A stretch of 64,000 nt of DNA. It comes from Drechmeria coniospora (taxonomy: Eukaryota > Ascomycota > Sordariomycetes > Hypocreales > Ophiocordycipitaceae). This document shows, in pieces, positions 23,935-36,837 of the stretch. Below the pieces are notes generated by a model. It made no database searches. It had not been told where the DNA came from and worked only from the letters and a program-made list of their open reading frames with translations. The translations under genes and the position numbers were made by a program. Within the stretch, counting starts at the first letter, position 1. Each line of letters opens with the position of its first letter. Where the stretch lies: positions 12,458,520-12,522,519 of the forward strand of contig NC_054389.1 of NCBI RefSeq assembly GCF_001625195.1, in the 5' to 3' direction.

Positions 23935-26900
23935 ATGACGCACCCCTCCGCCCCTCACAGTGCCGATGGCTCCGCGGCGGCGGCCGACGATTTGCCCCCG
24001 AGGCCTAGGGCGCCGAGGAAGCTGCAGAAGCGTTGTCGTCGAGAGTCCAGCCTCCCCGTCGACCTCCCCGAGCCCCTGCGGGCCGGCGACAGCGATGACG
24101 AGACGTCTCCCAACAACGCCCCCGCCGCACGGGGCGGTCCCGTGTCGGTCAACATGAACCAGAGCATCTTCGGCCTCATCGCCGCCGCCGGCTCCAAGGT
24201 CGACTTCAACGAACGCTTCGACGACGGCAGCAGCGAAGACGACGACGGCCCGGAGCAGCCCCGTCGTGACCTCGCCCAGACGGCCATCCTCAAGCCGCAC
24301 ACGCCCGACGCGGCCAGGCGACACAAGAGGCTCTCGGGCCATCGCCTGCTCCGGTCGCTCGCCACCCTTCCGAAGCGAATACCGAAGCCCGAGCGGGGCG
24401 CCGGTCGACCCTCCGTCCCCCTCCCGCTCCTGACCCTCGACGACCGGAGTGCGTCGACCGAGCTTGCCGAGCCTGACGAGAACCGTCTCGCGCCCGTCAT
24501 GAGCCGCATGCTCCAGGCGAGGGCCGAGATGTCGAGCCGGCCCAGCTTCGATCTCGAGCGGCCCTCCTCGGCCGACCTGAGCGGCGTCGACGACGGCGAC
24601 AACCACATGCTCCTCGCTCGTCGCCTAAAGGACATTTTCGAGTTTGACGACGTCGAGCAGGTCGTCGCAGGTATGTCGCTCCGTCGTCTTGCCCCTCATG
24701 ATCCGTTGCCCGTCCTCACATCCGACAGAGTACCCTTGCTGGCTGCTGCAGAGCGTCCTGCTCCAGGGCTTCCTCTACATCACCGCCAAGCACATCTGCT
24801 TCTACTCCTATCTTCCTAAAAAGGCCGTATGACACCCCAACCGTCCGCGACCCGCCCCGTCGGTGCTGACGCCGAGAGCAGAATGTCGTGGCCAAGTCCG
24901 GATACCTCTCCAAGAGCGGCCGGAGGAATCCGAGGTACAACCGGTACTGGTTCCGCCTCAAGGGCGACGTTCTCTCCTACTACCGCGACTCGACCAACCT
25001 CTACTTCCCCCACGGCCAGATCGACCTCAGCGTCGGCATCTCCGCCGACGTCGTCGACCGCGGCAAGAACGGCGTCCACTTCGAGGTCGTCACGAGCCAC
25101 CGCACCTACAGCTTCAAGGCCGACAGCGCACCGAGCGCCAAGGACTGGGTCAAGAGCCTGCAGCGCGTCATATTCCGCAGCCACAACGACGGGGACAGCG
25201 TCAAGATCTCGCTACCCATCGACAATGTCATCGACGTCGAGGAGACGCAGATGATGGAGTTTTCCGAGACGTGCAAGATTCGCGTCGTCGACAACGACGA
25301 GACGTACGCCATCGACGAGGTACGCGCTCTCGTCCGATGCCGCCGCGCCCGTTGCCGCGTCCGTTGCCGAGCCCGCTGACCCGCTCGCCGCAGTACTTCT
25401 TTTCCTTCTTCAAGTTCGGCGAGGAAGCCGTCAACGTCCTCAAGATCCTCGTCGAGGATGCTTCCGGCAACGAAGCGGCCGAGGCCGTCGCCGGCTTGAG
25501 CGTCGACGGCTCGCCGAGGGACTCCAAGAACACGAGCCGGAGCAACCTGCTCACCGACAGGGCGCGGTCGACGAAGCTGCCGGAGACGGTCAAGGCTACC
25601 CTGTCGCCCCTCTCCACCCACTCCGGCGGCGCGAGTCCTCGGCCGAGCCTCGACGTCTCCTCCCGCACCAGCTTCGACGCCGTGCTCCACTTGGGCCGGC
25701 GGAGCCACGACGTGCCGAGCCCGCTGAGGGAGCAGGGCCCTCGCCGGAGCTTCAGCGGCAGCAGGTCGCAGAGCCTCCGCCGCCGCAGCGACAGGTCGCG
25801 GCCGGTGGCCTCGTCCGACTCGAACGTGCCCTCGTCGACGGACGAGCCGGGCTACTCCAACGTCGCCGTCTCGACGACGGAAGATCCTTCGGCGAGCCAG
25901 ATCCTGCGAGGGAGCGAGGTGTTTCACAGCCCGACGATGCGCCAGTCGCCCACCTCGTCTCCCTGCGCCGACGCGAGGCCCGGCCTGCCTCACCACTGCG
26001 CGACGACGGGGCACATGGAGCAGCTGGCCTACCGCGCGAGCTTGGATCCCGGACGCTCCTCGACGCCGTCTCTGCAGAGCATCACGAAGATGGGATCCTA
26101 CCCCCTCCAGCGCGCGGGCGCCTTCGCCGACTACCTGAACAAGACGGGCAAGCGCATGAGCTCCCTCTTCGCCGCCGAGTCCATGGGCTACGTCGAGAAG
26201 GTGTCGGGCATGTGGAAGGGGGGCCACAAGCACTACGACGATCCCCACGGCCTGCGTCCCGACGACGACGACCTCGAGCAGGACTCGGAGGGCAAGGTGC
26301 AGACCTCGATGGACCGCTTCCGCGCCCATTTTGCCCTTCCCGACGCCGAGCGGCTGCAGGCCACGTACTTTGGCTACATCGTCCGCGTCCTGCCCCTGTA
26401 CGGCAAGATATACATCAGCGACCGATCCTTCTGCTTCCGCAGCCTGCTGCCCGGCACCCGCACGAAGCTGATCCTGCCCCTCAAGGACGTCGAGACGGCG
26501 CACAAGGAGAAGGGGTTCCGCTTCGGCTACGCCGGCCTCGTCGTCGTCATACGCGGCCACGAGGAGCTCTTCTTCGAGTTCGGCCCGGCCGAGGTCCGCG
26601 ACGACTGCGCCGTGACGCTGCTCCAGAGCCTCGAGACGAATAGGTTTCTCCAAGCCTCGGGCGTCCTCCGCGACGACGAGGCCGACGACGAGGATTCCGC
26701 CATGGCCGAGCGTGACGCCCTCAGCTCGGCGCGGCAAGGAGAGTACCCCGAGCACGAGATCGAGATGCCGTCGCAGACGCACCTGCCGAACGCGCCTACG
26801 ATCCTCATGGACGACCCGGACGGCTCCTTTCTCAGCTTCAAGCCGGCCGGCTCCATGAGGATCACCTGCCTGACCATCGGCTCCCGCGGCGACGTGCAGC

Positions 26901-28381
26901 CGTACATTGCCCTCTGCAAAGGCCTGCTGGCGGACGGCCACCGGCCGCGCATCGCCACCCACGCCGAGTTTCAGGGCTGGGTCGAGTCGCACGGCATCGA
27001 GTTCCGCCGCGTCGAGGGCGATCCCGGGGAGCTGATGCGCCTCTGCATCGAAAACGGCACCTTCACCCTCTCCTTCCTGCGCGAGGCCAACGCCAAGTTT
27101 CGCGACTGGCTGGACGACCTGCTGGATTCCGCCTACCACGCCTGCGAGGGATCCGAGCTGCTCATCGAGTCGCCCTCGGCCATGGCCGGCATCCACATCG
27201 CAGAGAAGCTCGCGATCCCCTACTTCCGAGCCTTCACCATGCCCTGGACGCGCACGAGGGCCTACCCGCACTCCTTCATCATGCCCGAGCACAAGATGGG
27301 CGGGGCCTACAACTACATGACGTACGTCATGTTCGACAACATCTTTTGGAGGGCGACGGCGCAGCAGGTGAACCGCTGGCGCAACAGCACGCTCAAGCTG
27401 CCCAACACGAGCCTCGAGAAGATGCAGCCGAACAAGGTACCGTTCCTCTACAACTTCAGCCCGAGCGTCGTCGCGCCGCCGCTCGACTACTCGGACTGGA
27501 TCAGGGTCACCGGCTACTGGTTTCTCGACGAGGGCGACGAGTACAGACCGCCGCGGGAACTCGAGGACTTCATCCAGAAGGCCAGGGACGACGGCAAGAA
27601 GCTCGTATACGTCGGCTTCGGCTCCATCATCGTCGACGACCCCGGCAAGATGACACAGGAGGTCATCGACGCCGTCCTCAAGGCCGACGTCCGCTGCATC
27701 CTCTCCAAGGGCTGGTCCGACCGCATCTCGCCCGGCGACGACCCGGAGAAGCCGCGGCCGCGGGAGCCGGACATCCCGCCCGAGCTCTTCGTCATCAAGT
27801 CGGCGCCTCACGACTGGCTGTTCCGACGCATCGACGCGGCGGCCCACCACGGAGGTTCGGGCACGACCGGGGCCAGCCTGCGGGCGGGCATTCCGACCAT
27901 CATACGGCCCTTCTTCGGCGACCAGTTCTTCTTCGCCAGCCGCGTCGAGGACCTCGGCGTCGGCGTCTGGGTGAGGCGCTGGGGCACCAACAGCTTCGGC
28001 CGCGCACTGTGGGAGGCGACGCGGAACGAGCGCATCATCGTCAAGGCTCGCGTGCTGGGTGAGCACATTCGCCAAGTACGCCTTCAATCCCCCCCCCTTC
28101 GGCACTGATGAAGCATTCTGACCACAGTCCAGGAGACGGGCGTCGCAGACGCAATCCAGAGCATATATCGAGATCTCGAGTACGCCAAGAGCCTCATCAA
28201 GCGCAAGCCCGGCAGCAAGCCCGACGGCGAGGAGGACGACGAGGCCGAGGAGAGCTGGACGTTTGTGGGAGGAGACGAGCCGGACCCGGACGTCGTGACG
28301 AGACGTCTGAGCGAGGGGATCGTCGGGCAGAGTGCGGAGAGCAAGGGGCTCGGCAGCCAGGTGCTGAAGGGGCGAGCGTAG
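23935..28381 (+). CDS. ATG26: Sterol 3-beta-glucosyltransferase, ATG26 type
   Basis: Exons 23935-24670, 24729-24826, 24882-25319, 25394-28075 and 28133-28381 encode 1400 residues, the usual size of fungal Atg26/Ugt51. The order is: disordered N-terminus; first GRAM domain ([17 protein letters not shown], about residue 230) interrupted by a PH domain ([19 protein letters not shown], about 285-385); a low-complexity Ser-rich linker; second GRAM (about 730-840); then a GT1-type glycosyltransferase beginning [19 protein letters not shown] (about 913). The C-terminal nucleotide-sugar motif is [19 protein letters not shown] (about 1240). It transfers glucose from UDP-glucose to ergosterol on membranes. 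In some yeasts and plant pathogens it is needed for pexophagy. GRAM and PH domains target phosphoinositide membranes. The last intron (28076-28132) was placed so that GEHIRQ joins ETGVADAIQ, as in homologues. Confidence 0.95.
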
Positions 28382-28876
28382 AAATCTGCTCGGTAGGGTG
28401 CTCGACCACACTTTCTTCTCCGACGGCTGCTTTCCGATGTGCGCGGTTGGATCGCGTACCCGCACGGACAGGTCCCGGGTCATGCACGGCCGTAGAGACC
28501 GGCATGGTTGTGAGTGGGCGAAGCGAGAGTCATCTTTGGCGATACTCGGTAGATTGCAGGTATTCCATTGTAGATGATGATACCTGCGTAGCGGTTCGAT
28601 GCACTATTTTGTCATCAATCAGAATCAGCGCTTGTCCCGCACGGGACGTTTCTGTCACTTGTTCTGGTACGTCGGATGCGATACGAGTCGGCGACAGCGC
28701 GTCGTGGCGATGCAAATGACGAGACCTGTGATGTATACTTGGATTGTGCACGGGACGAGATACACAGCAACGTAGAGGAAGAACTCCGCCGTTCGCATCG
28801 TCCCCTGCCGTTTCCTTTCGCTTCCCCCCTCGCGCCACGTCCAGGTGAAGTGCTGATCGAGTATCGAGGGCTGCTT
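28382..28876. other. Convergent 3' intergenic space
   Basis: About 500 bases between the stop codons of ATG26 (plus) and the small secreted protein (minus). It presumably holds both 3' untranslated regions. No repeat or gene is seen. Confidence 0.6.
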
Positions 28877-29515
28877 CTACAGATCATTGACCTTGTCGCA
28901 CATTTTGACCTCGTAGTCGACCGTATCGTTTCCCGCCCACCACATCTTCGGTTTGAAGTCGAGATAGACGAGTTCAGGCTTCGCGGGGAACCAGGGGCCG
29001 TCCGTATCGCGATAGAAGACGATTTCGCCCGTGGCAGCGTCGCGGAACTCGGCCGTGGTGTGGGAGAGGGTACCGGAGGTGGTCCAGCTGATGGTGTAGC
29101 AGGAGTCGCGTAGGACGGAAAAAGGCTTGGAGCAACGAACGTTTCCGTCGGCGTCGAGGCACGCTTCGACGGCGTAGTCGAGCACCGTTCCTTTGGCGAC
29201 ATAGTCGCCAGCTGCGGGGCGATGCGGGTCAGCGCAGTGTAACATGCAGACGACGGGTACGGCAATTGTTGTGGGGTGCAGGGGGGGCCAGGGATCATCA
29301 CATGGGGATGCTGGGACGCGCGAACATGTGGATATGGGGGACATGGGGATATGGAGATGTGCGGAGATGGAGATGATGGCGAAGGACATGGGGGAGAACA
29401 CGAGGATTCCGCGACACGTCTAGGGGCTGCCGAGAACGAGAAACGGGAACATACTTGGTGCAAGGCCGCCAAGGGCCATGAGCGCGGCCATCGTCTGAGC
29501 TCCCGGAATATGCAT
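28877..29515 (-). CDS. Small secreted protein, unknown function
   Basis: Two minus-strand exons, 29515-29455 and 29211-28877, are joined across a 243-nt intron with a GTATGT donor and CCGCAG acceptor, giving 131 residues. Exon 1 codes for a start peptide MHIPGAQTMAALMALGGLAP that resembles a short signal sequence. The mature part contains four cysteines (EACLDADG, VRCSKPF, RDSCYTIS, VKMCDKV) and a beta-rich pattern with DGPWFPAKPELVYLDFKPK. The four cysteines could form two disulfides. I do not recognise the family. It could be a small secreted or effector-like protein, but nothing shows a role. The intron contains a GGGACATGGGGATATGG-like repeat, which explains its unusual length. Confidence 0.6.
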
Positions 29516-32500
29516 TGTCGGTTTGGTTGATGAAGCGGCAGAGAATAGTTGGTGCCGGTCGGTTGGTCGATTGAAACTAGGAAATGTCCTCCAGGGCGGA
29601 ATGGGGCCACGATGAAAATGAGGTCATTGGCAAAGGGACGGGACGGGTGGGAGGAATGACGAATGTTTTTCTTTCTCCGTCGTGTGTCTGGATCCCGTTG
29701 AGCTTCGGTCATGATGATGCGTTCCATCCAAGGTATGACGCGCGCGTTATTTTTGGCGAATCGCACACCGCATTGTCGGTGACAAAAAGCGTTTATCTCC
29801 ACAGAGGTCACGATCCTTAGTGCTAGCGCGGGGCAGGTACCTGGACGGCGATGACGACATATTGTCATGCCCTGATGCACAGAAATGTTCTGACGAAGAA
29901 TACGATTAGTATTATCTTGATTATCGCTTTCGTTGCAGTTTTATGTCGAATAATTTCTTCCCGGCGACTAGTTTTTTGTTGCCGCCTTGAGATGACTGGA
30001 AATATTCGGAAATCCGTCGAATGTTTTCATTCAATCGATCAGGCACTCTCCACCGTACACGCTGCACTGCAACCTTGCCACGAGCTCATTGCACAGAAGC
30101 GTTTCGATTTCCTTGTCGTCTTATTTTTCTTGCGTGGAGAAGTTTGCTGCCAGTTGTGATGCAAGAAGGGTGGAAGAATCATGATTACTAGGAATCGTCT
30201 CTGTTATTGCCCATTATGTGGGTGCAGTTGTCATGCAAGAAGGGTGGAAGAATCATGAATATTGGGAATGGTCTCTGTTATTGCCCTATGCAAGAAGGGT
30301 GGAGGAATCATGAATATGGGAATCTTCTCTGTTATTGCCCATTATGTGGGTGCAGTCGTCATGCAAGAAGGGTGGAAGAATGGGTGGAAGAATCAGGAAT
30401 ATGGGAATCGTCTCTGTTATTGCCCATTATGTGGGTGCAGCTGTCACGTGCTTGTCCTCGTGACACTCCGATCGGTGACACATGTATACTACATAGGAGT
30501 CTATATAGACGAAATTATACAGCCTTTTGTAGCTTAGCGCTGGGAGCGTATGGATGGTGTTAATGTACGAGCCCTACGGATCACTGATTTTCAAACTGCA
30601 TACGAACGAACAGTCCAACAGTCGAACGGAGAAGTGGCCTCGCCTGCTACGCCTATTCAATCTTGTTCCTCGAACAGTTGTCGGCATGCGAGCAGCAATC
30701 CTGGCGCTGCTGCCATCCTGAGCTCGACACCACCCTTCCACAATGTGATCCCTATCTCAACCACTCAACATCTGCACCGTCCAGTGTCAGCAGCGGAAGG
30801 ATTTGCCAGGTTGCAGCACATCGGCAGAACGTCGAGCTAGATAACGCACATATAGATGACGATTGTCGAACTCCACCATCCGAAATGCCAGTACTCGCCG
30901 GCATCGACCTTGTGGGCGGGAGCCTGCTCGCCGCTTTCCCTGGAGCCGTCACGACTGCAGGCCCTGCTTGACTTCTCTCCAGCAGCAGTCTATACCAATC
31001 CACATTCCGTTCCTCCTCGCCATCTCATTTCGATTCGGGAATCTGCCGGTAGAAATACTGCCGCGGCGGCCAGTACGACTAAACAAGCTTCTATTAGGGA
31101 AATAATATCCAAGGAAAACGAAATCGCTACTGCAAAATACCCGAGATTTGCGCCACGTGCAAGTCACAAGGACCGCAGCACCCCTGATCTCCCACGGGGT
31201 TCTTGCTCAAGTGGAAGGTAACAGTGTTGCGGTATAACACCCGCCAAAGGAATAGATGCTCTAGCGCATCCAAGCTCTTGGCGCGCTCCTGTCGATGCTT
31301 GTTGCCCCGAAGCGCCTTTCTTTGGAGCGTGTTGACACCCTTGACAAAGACTACAGGAAGAATGTCCTTTGCGGCCACCGTGTAGCCTTTGCCTGCATGC
31401 CGCCGGGTAACGGTCTCGATGAATATAGCATCAGTGCCTTATCCAAGCTCCTCCTCGACGTCAAAGAGACAACGAACACGCTCCGGGTATGCTATCTGGC
31501 CTACCACTTCGACTTCTATGTCTATTCCGAACCGCACTTCCCCCCTCTTCGTCCGCACAAGGCACTATCGGCCAACAGTTTCCTCGTCGCCGGCAGCAGA
31601 CATGTTACTGCACCTCCACTCCGATCGATTCCTCGAACACTAGCAACGGTTTTCCCGGAGATTACACCGTTCACCATCCGACAGAGGACTGTGTTAATAG
31701 TTGCACATATTTATATGCTTGGAATACCGTGAGAGGAAGTGCTGCCGTGGGACATTGCGTACCGGCGGCTAGAATTTGAAGAACAGCTCTGTTGCATCAA
31801 TAACTCGCAAGTGGTTGGATGTGTCAACGGCCAACTCAGGGGCTCCGAGGACCCGCGATTTGACAGGTGGACTGTAAGCACATGTACGAATGTTGCAAGC
31901 TGCTGCGTCATCGAGGACTTTGGCGCTGCGAACTGGGACGGTGTACATGATGCAATGATCCGAGGCGCGTGATTGTTCCAAGGCGTTGTTCATGAGCTCG
32001 AATAATACAATCTGTAGCCAACACCATTATATATGCTATTAAATTCGAGTTTTTGATGCTGCAGCATAAATTAGTCACTTTGAAGCATATATGCAACATC
32101 TTCCAAGGGGAACCGACTCTGACTTCACAACGATGCTGCTCCATATTCCCCATTGAAAACACCAGGATAGATTGAAGAAGCCGCAAGCATCCGGCCAGCG
32201 TTGCAATGCAAAAACTGTGTTGCCTACTTACGAAAGCAAGCCTTCATCCCTCCATGGGAAACCCCCCACGTCATGATACTGCTTTCGTCGGAGTTGATGC
32301 CGGGCCTAGATTGGGAAGAATTTCCACCATCAGTCATGCTGGAGCGTGGCAAGGACATGATGCCGACTGACTCCCAGAAGATGACGGGGAGACGGCGGGT
32401 TTTTTTCGTGCATACGCAAGGAATGGAAGGAATATTTGCAAATCCCGTGAGGCGAGGTCGTGACGACGCGTGGAGCTCACCAAAGAGACGAACTCTGGAC

Positions 32501-33640
32501 CATGGACTAAGGATAGGATACATCGGCACTCAAGGGCAGGACGGAATAAATTCTTTGACAGTAGAGATTTGAAATGACGAGTCGTGAAATTTCGGTATCT
32601 GTACGGCGACTAAAGTAGGGGATGCTGCCGTTTAGACCCCAACGAAGCTGCCTCTGTATTTTCCAAGTGAAGGCGACGCCGAACGGAGAGTGTGCCATAC
32701 AAGTCTGCAAGGGCACATCGGCCAAGACCAAGGAGGAAAGGTCAAAGTGTAGAATTGCGTTTGTCACCACGGGCTGCAGTTGGGAGGTCGAGAACGTAAA
32801 GCGATGCAGCAAACAGTCGAAGTCGGCTGTAGAGGGCACAAGAGTCGTAAAGCGGATGGAAAGGGCTGCGTGGAGCTACGTAACTGGCGGTGAGAGGCTT
32901 TAGTAATGTTGCGAATTCTCGAGGCCAGGATGAATAATAATAAGAAGCTGTGGACGATAAACAAGTATCGCTGGAGCCTCGAGGTAAACCATTAGTGCAC
33001 GTTTAATGATTGATGACAACGCAGAATGATCGGGTATGGTTGCCTGCCGATTCTTATGCCCCCATTCGTAAGGTGTTTGATATGGACAGAAAGGGCGGCA
33101 AACAAGCGACGGAGGGCACGGAGACGGACGGCACAATGGCGACAGACGGCACGATATTGACGGACGATATGAAGGCCGCAGATTGTAACGAAATCGGGCA
33201 GCAGGCATCTCGGGCCTGGCATCCGTCCTTTCGAAATCGCGACGAGTCGCGTGATTGAGGTCAAGTTCGAATAGTGGGAGTCTGTCGTAGTCAAAGGCGA
33301 GACCCACGATGGATATAGTCGGTGTTGTACTGCAATCACCGGCTTCACTCCTGCGAGGCCGCGTGCAGGCCACTGCAATCATCTGCTGCCTCGGCTGCTT
33401 GTCGATCGTCGTCGAAGAAGACGGGCCGTTTCTGGTGGGCAAACGATGATATCGGGGGCATCCTGGTAAAGCTTGAGTTTGAGCAGGCGTAAAAGAAGAG
33501 CATGAAAATGGACGGGAGCAAGGGCATCAAAGTGGGTGGGCGCGGGAAGGAGAGGCTGAGGCCGATGATCTGTCCTTGTCCATCAGGAGGTATTGCACGA
33601 CAAGGTACGGCTGGCGTGCTCACTGCAGCATTCGGACGAC
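29516..33640. other. Gene-poor region with ambiguous open frames
   Basis: About 4 kb, visibly more A/T-rich than the flanking genes. A four-unit tandem repeat lies at 30161-30448. Open frames of 80-145 codons occur on both strands (for example 31295-31732 plus, 31127-31378 minus, 32201-32572 plus, 32622-32903 plus, 32900-33442 minus). They overlap one another, and none has a recognisable motif, signal peptide or splice pattern. Old gene or transposon remnants are possible but I cannot support any. Confidence 0.4.
30161..30448. repeat. Four-copy ~73-bp tandem repeat
   Basis: Units begin at 30161, 30235, 30290 and 30363 with GCAAGAAGGGTGGAAGAATC, continue GAATATGGGAATC and CTCTGTTATTGCCCATTATG, and end GTGGGTGCAGTTGTCAT. 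The second unit lacks about 19 bases of the 3' part. The fourth has an extra internal copy of GGGTGGAAGAAT. Confidence 0.85.
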
Positions 33641-34002
33641 GTAACCAACCAGTACTATTAGCACTGTACGAGTAAATAACGTAGTACTTGGTACTTTTGT
33701 GTGTGGTACTTTAGCGTACGTAGTACGGTATACGGCGCCTGGACATGGTTCGTCACAGTGTGCATTCGACAGCCGAATAGACCATCACTTCTACGTGGCA
33801 GAGTGAATGAAACTCGTCGCATCCCGCACCCTATTACGCAACGGACCAAAGATTACTTCTTCTTTTTTTACGGGGTGACAGATTGACTGCGCGTGGTCCA
33901 CTCGACAGAGTATCATTCGGCGGGTGCGCAGGCGCAGCAGCAACCGGCGAACGAGGCGAGCGACGAAGAGCGAGCTTCGCACTGGCAACAATTCAACGTC
34001 GT

Positions 34003-35500
34003 TTACGCTTGGCCTTGAAAATTGTGTTTCCACGGCACTTTAGCCACGAGCTTGTGTCGGCGGCTGGTTGCGGCAGGGTGACTGATGAAAAAGAAATGCA
34101 AACAAGTTCGCGACTCCTTCCCTTCTCGAGCTTCCTCGTACGTGGCCACCAGACACCTGGCCAAGCCCCGATGATCTTCCACCTCTTTTCCCATCAAAAG
34201 AGGATGATTTGGCTTCGAAATCTCGGGCAGGGCCCAGTACCGGGCACCCAAACAATCAGAGCCGTAGGCTGGAAGATTGATCAGGCATTGCTTGCTATCT
34301 CGTTTCTCGCCCGCCGGAGCAGACAGCGGTCGTCGCCGCTTTTTGGGGGCTTTCTGCTCTTGTTTCCGTTCCTGTCTCGTCATCTCGTTGCCGTCTCGAG
34401 GGCATACACACGCTCAGAGCTGTGGGAAGCAAGCCTGACCAACCATAGCTTGCCATCCCGTGATGCGCGTAACAGTGCCAAGAGCGGGCGTCATGCCTGT
34501 TTTTATTTCTGCTCTAGTTCTCGTCGGCATTTTGCCGCCTTGGGGACATGGGGCATTTACACCACCAGAGTTGTAGCCAGCAATATTGACCAGGGATTGC
34601 TCGATATCCTGCATGCTCGCAACGGAGCCGGCACAGCGGTCGTTGCCCTTGTACTTCCCTGGCATCTCGTTGCCACCTCTCTCCACATGCTCCATGGTGT
34701 TGGTGTATTCGACATTAATCGTAGCCGTGATTTTCGCCGTCAATGGGCTTGAGCAAATTGTTTCGCGCATGAAGATATGGGTTGATGAGGATGAATGGAT
34801 TCTCATCGTTTCGTCGAGGATGGCGTTGGCAGCAGGCATCGCAAAGGCGCCGAGTTAAGTAAGGAGCCCAAGCAAATCCCATGGCTCAACCCATGTCGAC
34901 TGAATATCCCTCTCGTGGAGTGCACTTGGACGGGTATGTGCAAGTTTCCAGACTCGACTAGCATAACTGTTGCTGTTGTGTTGTAGCTCGACCATGCACT
35001 CGCCACAGTCCCGCGAGCGCGACAGTGGGCCAGAGAATCGAGTATCGATGGAGAAGCCGAGAATGCCGAGTATTGGCCGGTGCGTGTCCGAAGCATGCGG
35101 TTGTATCGCCATAGCCCGCTGGTTATCCGACGCCATGGTCAAGGATCCGATACCATCAAATGGTTGGCTATGGAGTTGTAGGTAGATTTCGAAGATTTGC
35201 TCGTAAATACATTCGCGTTTTCATATCTTCAGGTTCGTCCGACTTGGCCTACCCATGCAAATAACGGACTGGCCGCTCGAGGTCGACGAAATCCACAACC
35301 GTGTACGAACGGACCGATGCCACCAGTCCCAGTCGTGCTTCAGCCATCGACAGGTGGAGCCTGGGCGACATGAGGCTCCTCGAGGCATTGCATCCACCAA
35401 ACCTCGATTTTCGTTTTCGAGCCCTTCCGCCACGAGTTCGGCGGTAGCGTTTCCGGTTATTGGAAGGCATGAGGCGAACTGTTTAGATGTGCGGAGCTGA
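34003..35500. other. Coding-like tracts on both strands, unresolved
   Basis: A plus frame (33883-34752) and minus frames (34383-34003, 34839-34414, 35142-34855) are all open with protein-like composition. The two earlier minus frames share a weak internal similarity (SKQCLINLPAYGS versus IEQSLVNIAGYNS), suggesting an old duplication of about 400 bases. On the plus strand 34935-34986 has the form of an intron (GTATGT ... TTGTAG). I could not build one convincing gene. A decayed duplicated gene is the best guess. Confidence 0.2.
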
Positions 35501-36756
35501 AATCAGATGATTATGTTGACGCAGCCATCAGCCATGATGGCAAATGCTGTCGACCATGCTGGCCAATTCCTCGCCGACGAAGCTCTCGAGTGCCTCGAGG
35601 CTAGAGGACTCGAGCATCGTCGCTTGCCAGGCTGGGAACTCGTCGGTGCCTCGTCGATTCGGCTCCGCAGTCGTAGAAACCGGGGAAGGGCGACACTGAA
35701 GGGGGGAGGCATTCACCGCCATGGTGGAGAAGTGGTTGTGGTCTAGAGGTTGGACAGTAACTTGTCGTGGCCGTGCACGTCGACATTGCTCGCCATCGCT
35801 TTCATGGTGATGAATGGGATGAGGCGAGAACAGTGAGGGATTTTCATCCACCTGCCACTGCACTTGCACATTCTACGCGAAATTGCACAGCACCTACTTT
35901 CGCCGTCCGCCACCCTTCAGTAACGAGGGGCGGAGTAATAGCACGGCTAGTATTCCTATAGACGCTGTAGCTATAGTCGACTTTGTTTTTCATACGACGA
36001 GCACATATACGCTGTCAGATTACGCACTTTGGAGGGACATCCGTGCATCGGTCGAGGGACATTTCACGCGCATTTCCGCGACGTATATGCCATGCCAGAG
36101 AACCGGAGAAGGGATGGGTGCCTTACTGGGCAGCGTCCCTGTGGATCGTATTCTTGCCAATGATAGACGGCCTTGGCACGAGTCATGCGCTTCCCCACAC
36201 GGCCCATCCGCTGACACGGGACGCATTGCTGCCATGCCACCCCCAATACGAAGGTCGCCTGCTTCCAAGGTGCATGGCACGCCTCGTTCTGCCGCCGTAG
36301 CTCCATCCGAAGGCGAAGCCATCGATGGCGAGGAATGGAGCAGGAACCTTAAAACTGCCTGGTCGGGATGCCATCATGGCCCTGCTACTTTCGCGACGCC
36401 TTGGCCTGCAGCACGGCGGCCGTCAAGGTGCCATCGGTGGAAGGCTGGACAAAAGTACCGTCATGGATGCTGGCAGCAGCCAAGCAAGCGTATGACCGGA
36501 GGCTTTGGTTGGCGTTGAGACATGGGTTCGACGGCCGGATCGACAATGGCTTGCGTTCGTGGCCAAAGTATTCGCACGCCTTGATTGTACCACATTCCCC
36601 CTTTCGTCAAGGCCATGGCCACTCGACCAAGGGCCGCTCGTGCCTCGTGAGGGCTGCCAAGTGACCAGTCAGCCCTGGGAGGCTGCATCGGCCGCGGCTT
36701 TTCCGTGCGGCCATCTTCCCAACCGACAGGTCCCATGGCCGCGTCGACTGCTCGTT

Positions 36757-36837
36757 GTCGGCAAAAAAGTGTCCGTCCACCAGTCGGCAAAAAAAGTGTC
36801 CGTCCACCAGTCGGCAAAAAAGTCTCTGTCCAGACCA
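36757..36837. repeat. Three-copy 26-27-bp repeat
   Basis: Three tandem copies of GTCGGCAAAAAAGTGTCCGT followed by CCACCA, differing by one A in the homopolymer and by several substitutions in the third copy. The surrounding 35.5-37.7 kb holds no supported gene. Confidence 0.85.

Noticed and set aside
25106..28483. 1125-codon open frame on the minus strand
   Set aside because: It is fully antisense to ATG26 exons whose domains are unmistakable. Its Arg/Val/Leu/Asp-rich composition is the mirror of the sense codon bias.
33883..34752. 289-codon plus-strand open frame
   Set aside because: No motif and atypical composition. The minus-strand frames in the same interval are equally protein-like. 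Kept only as an unresolved tract.
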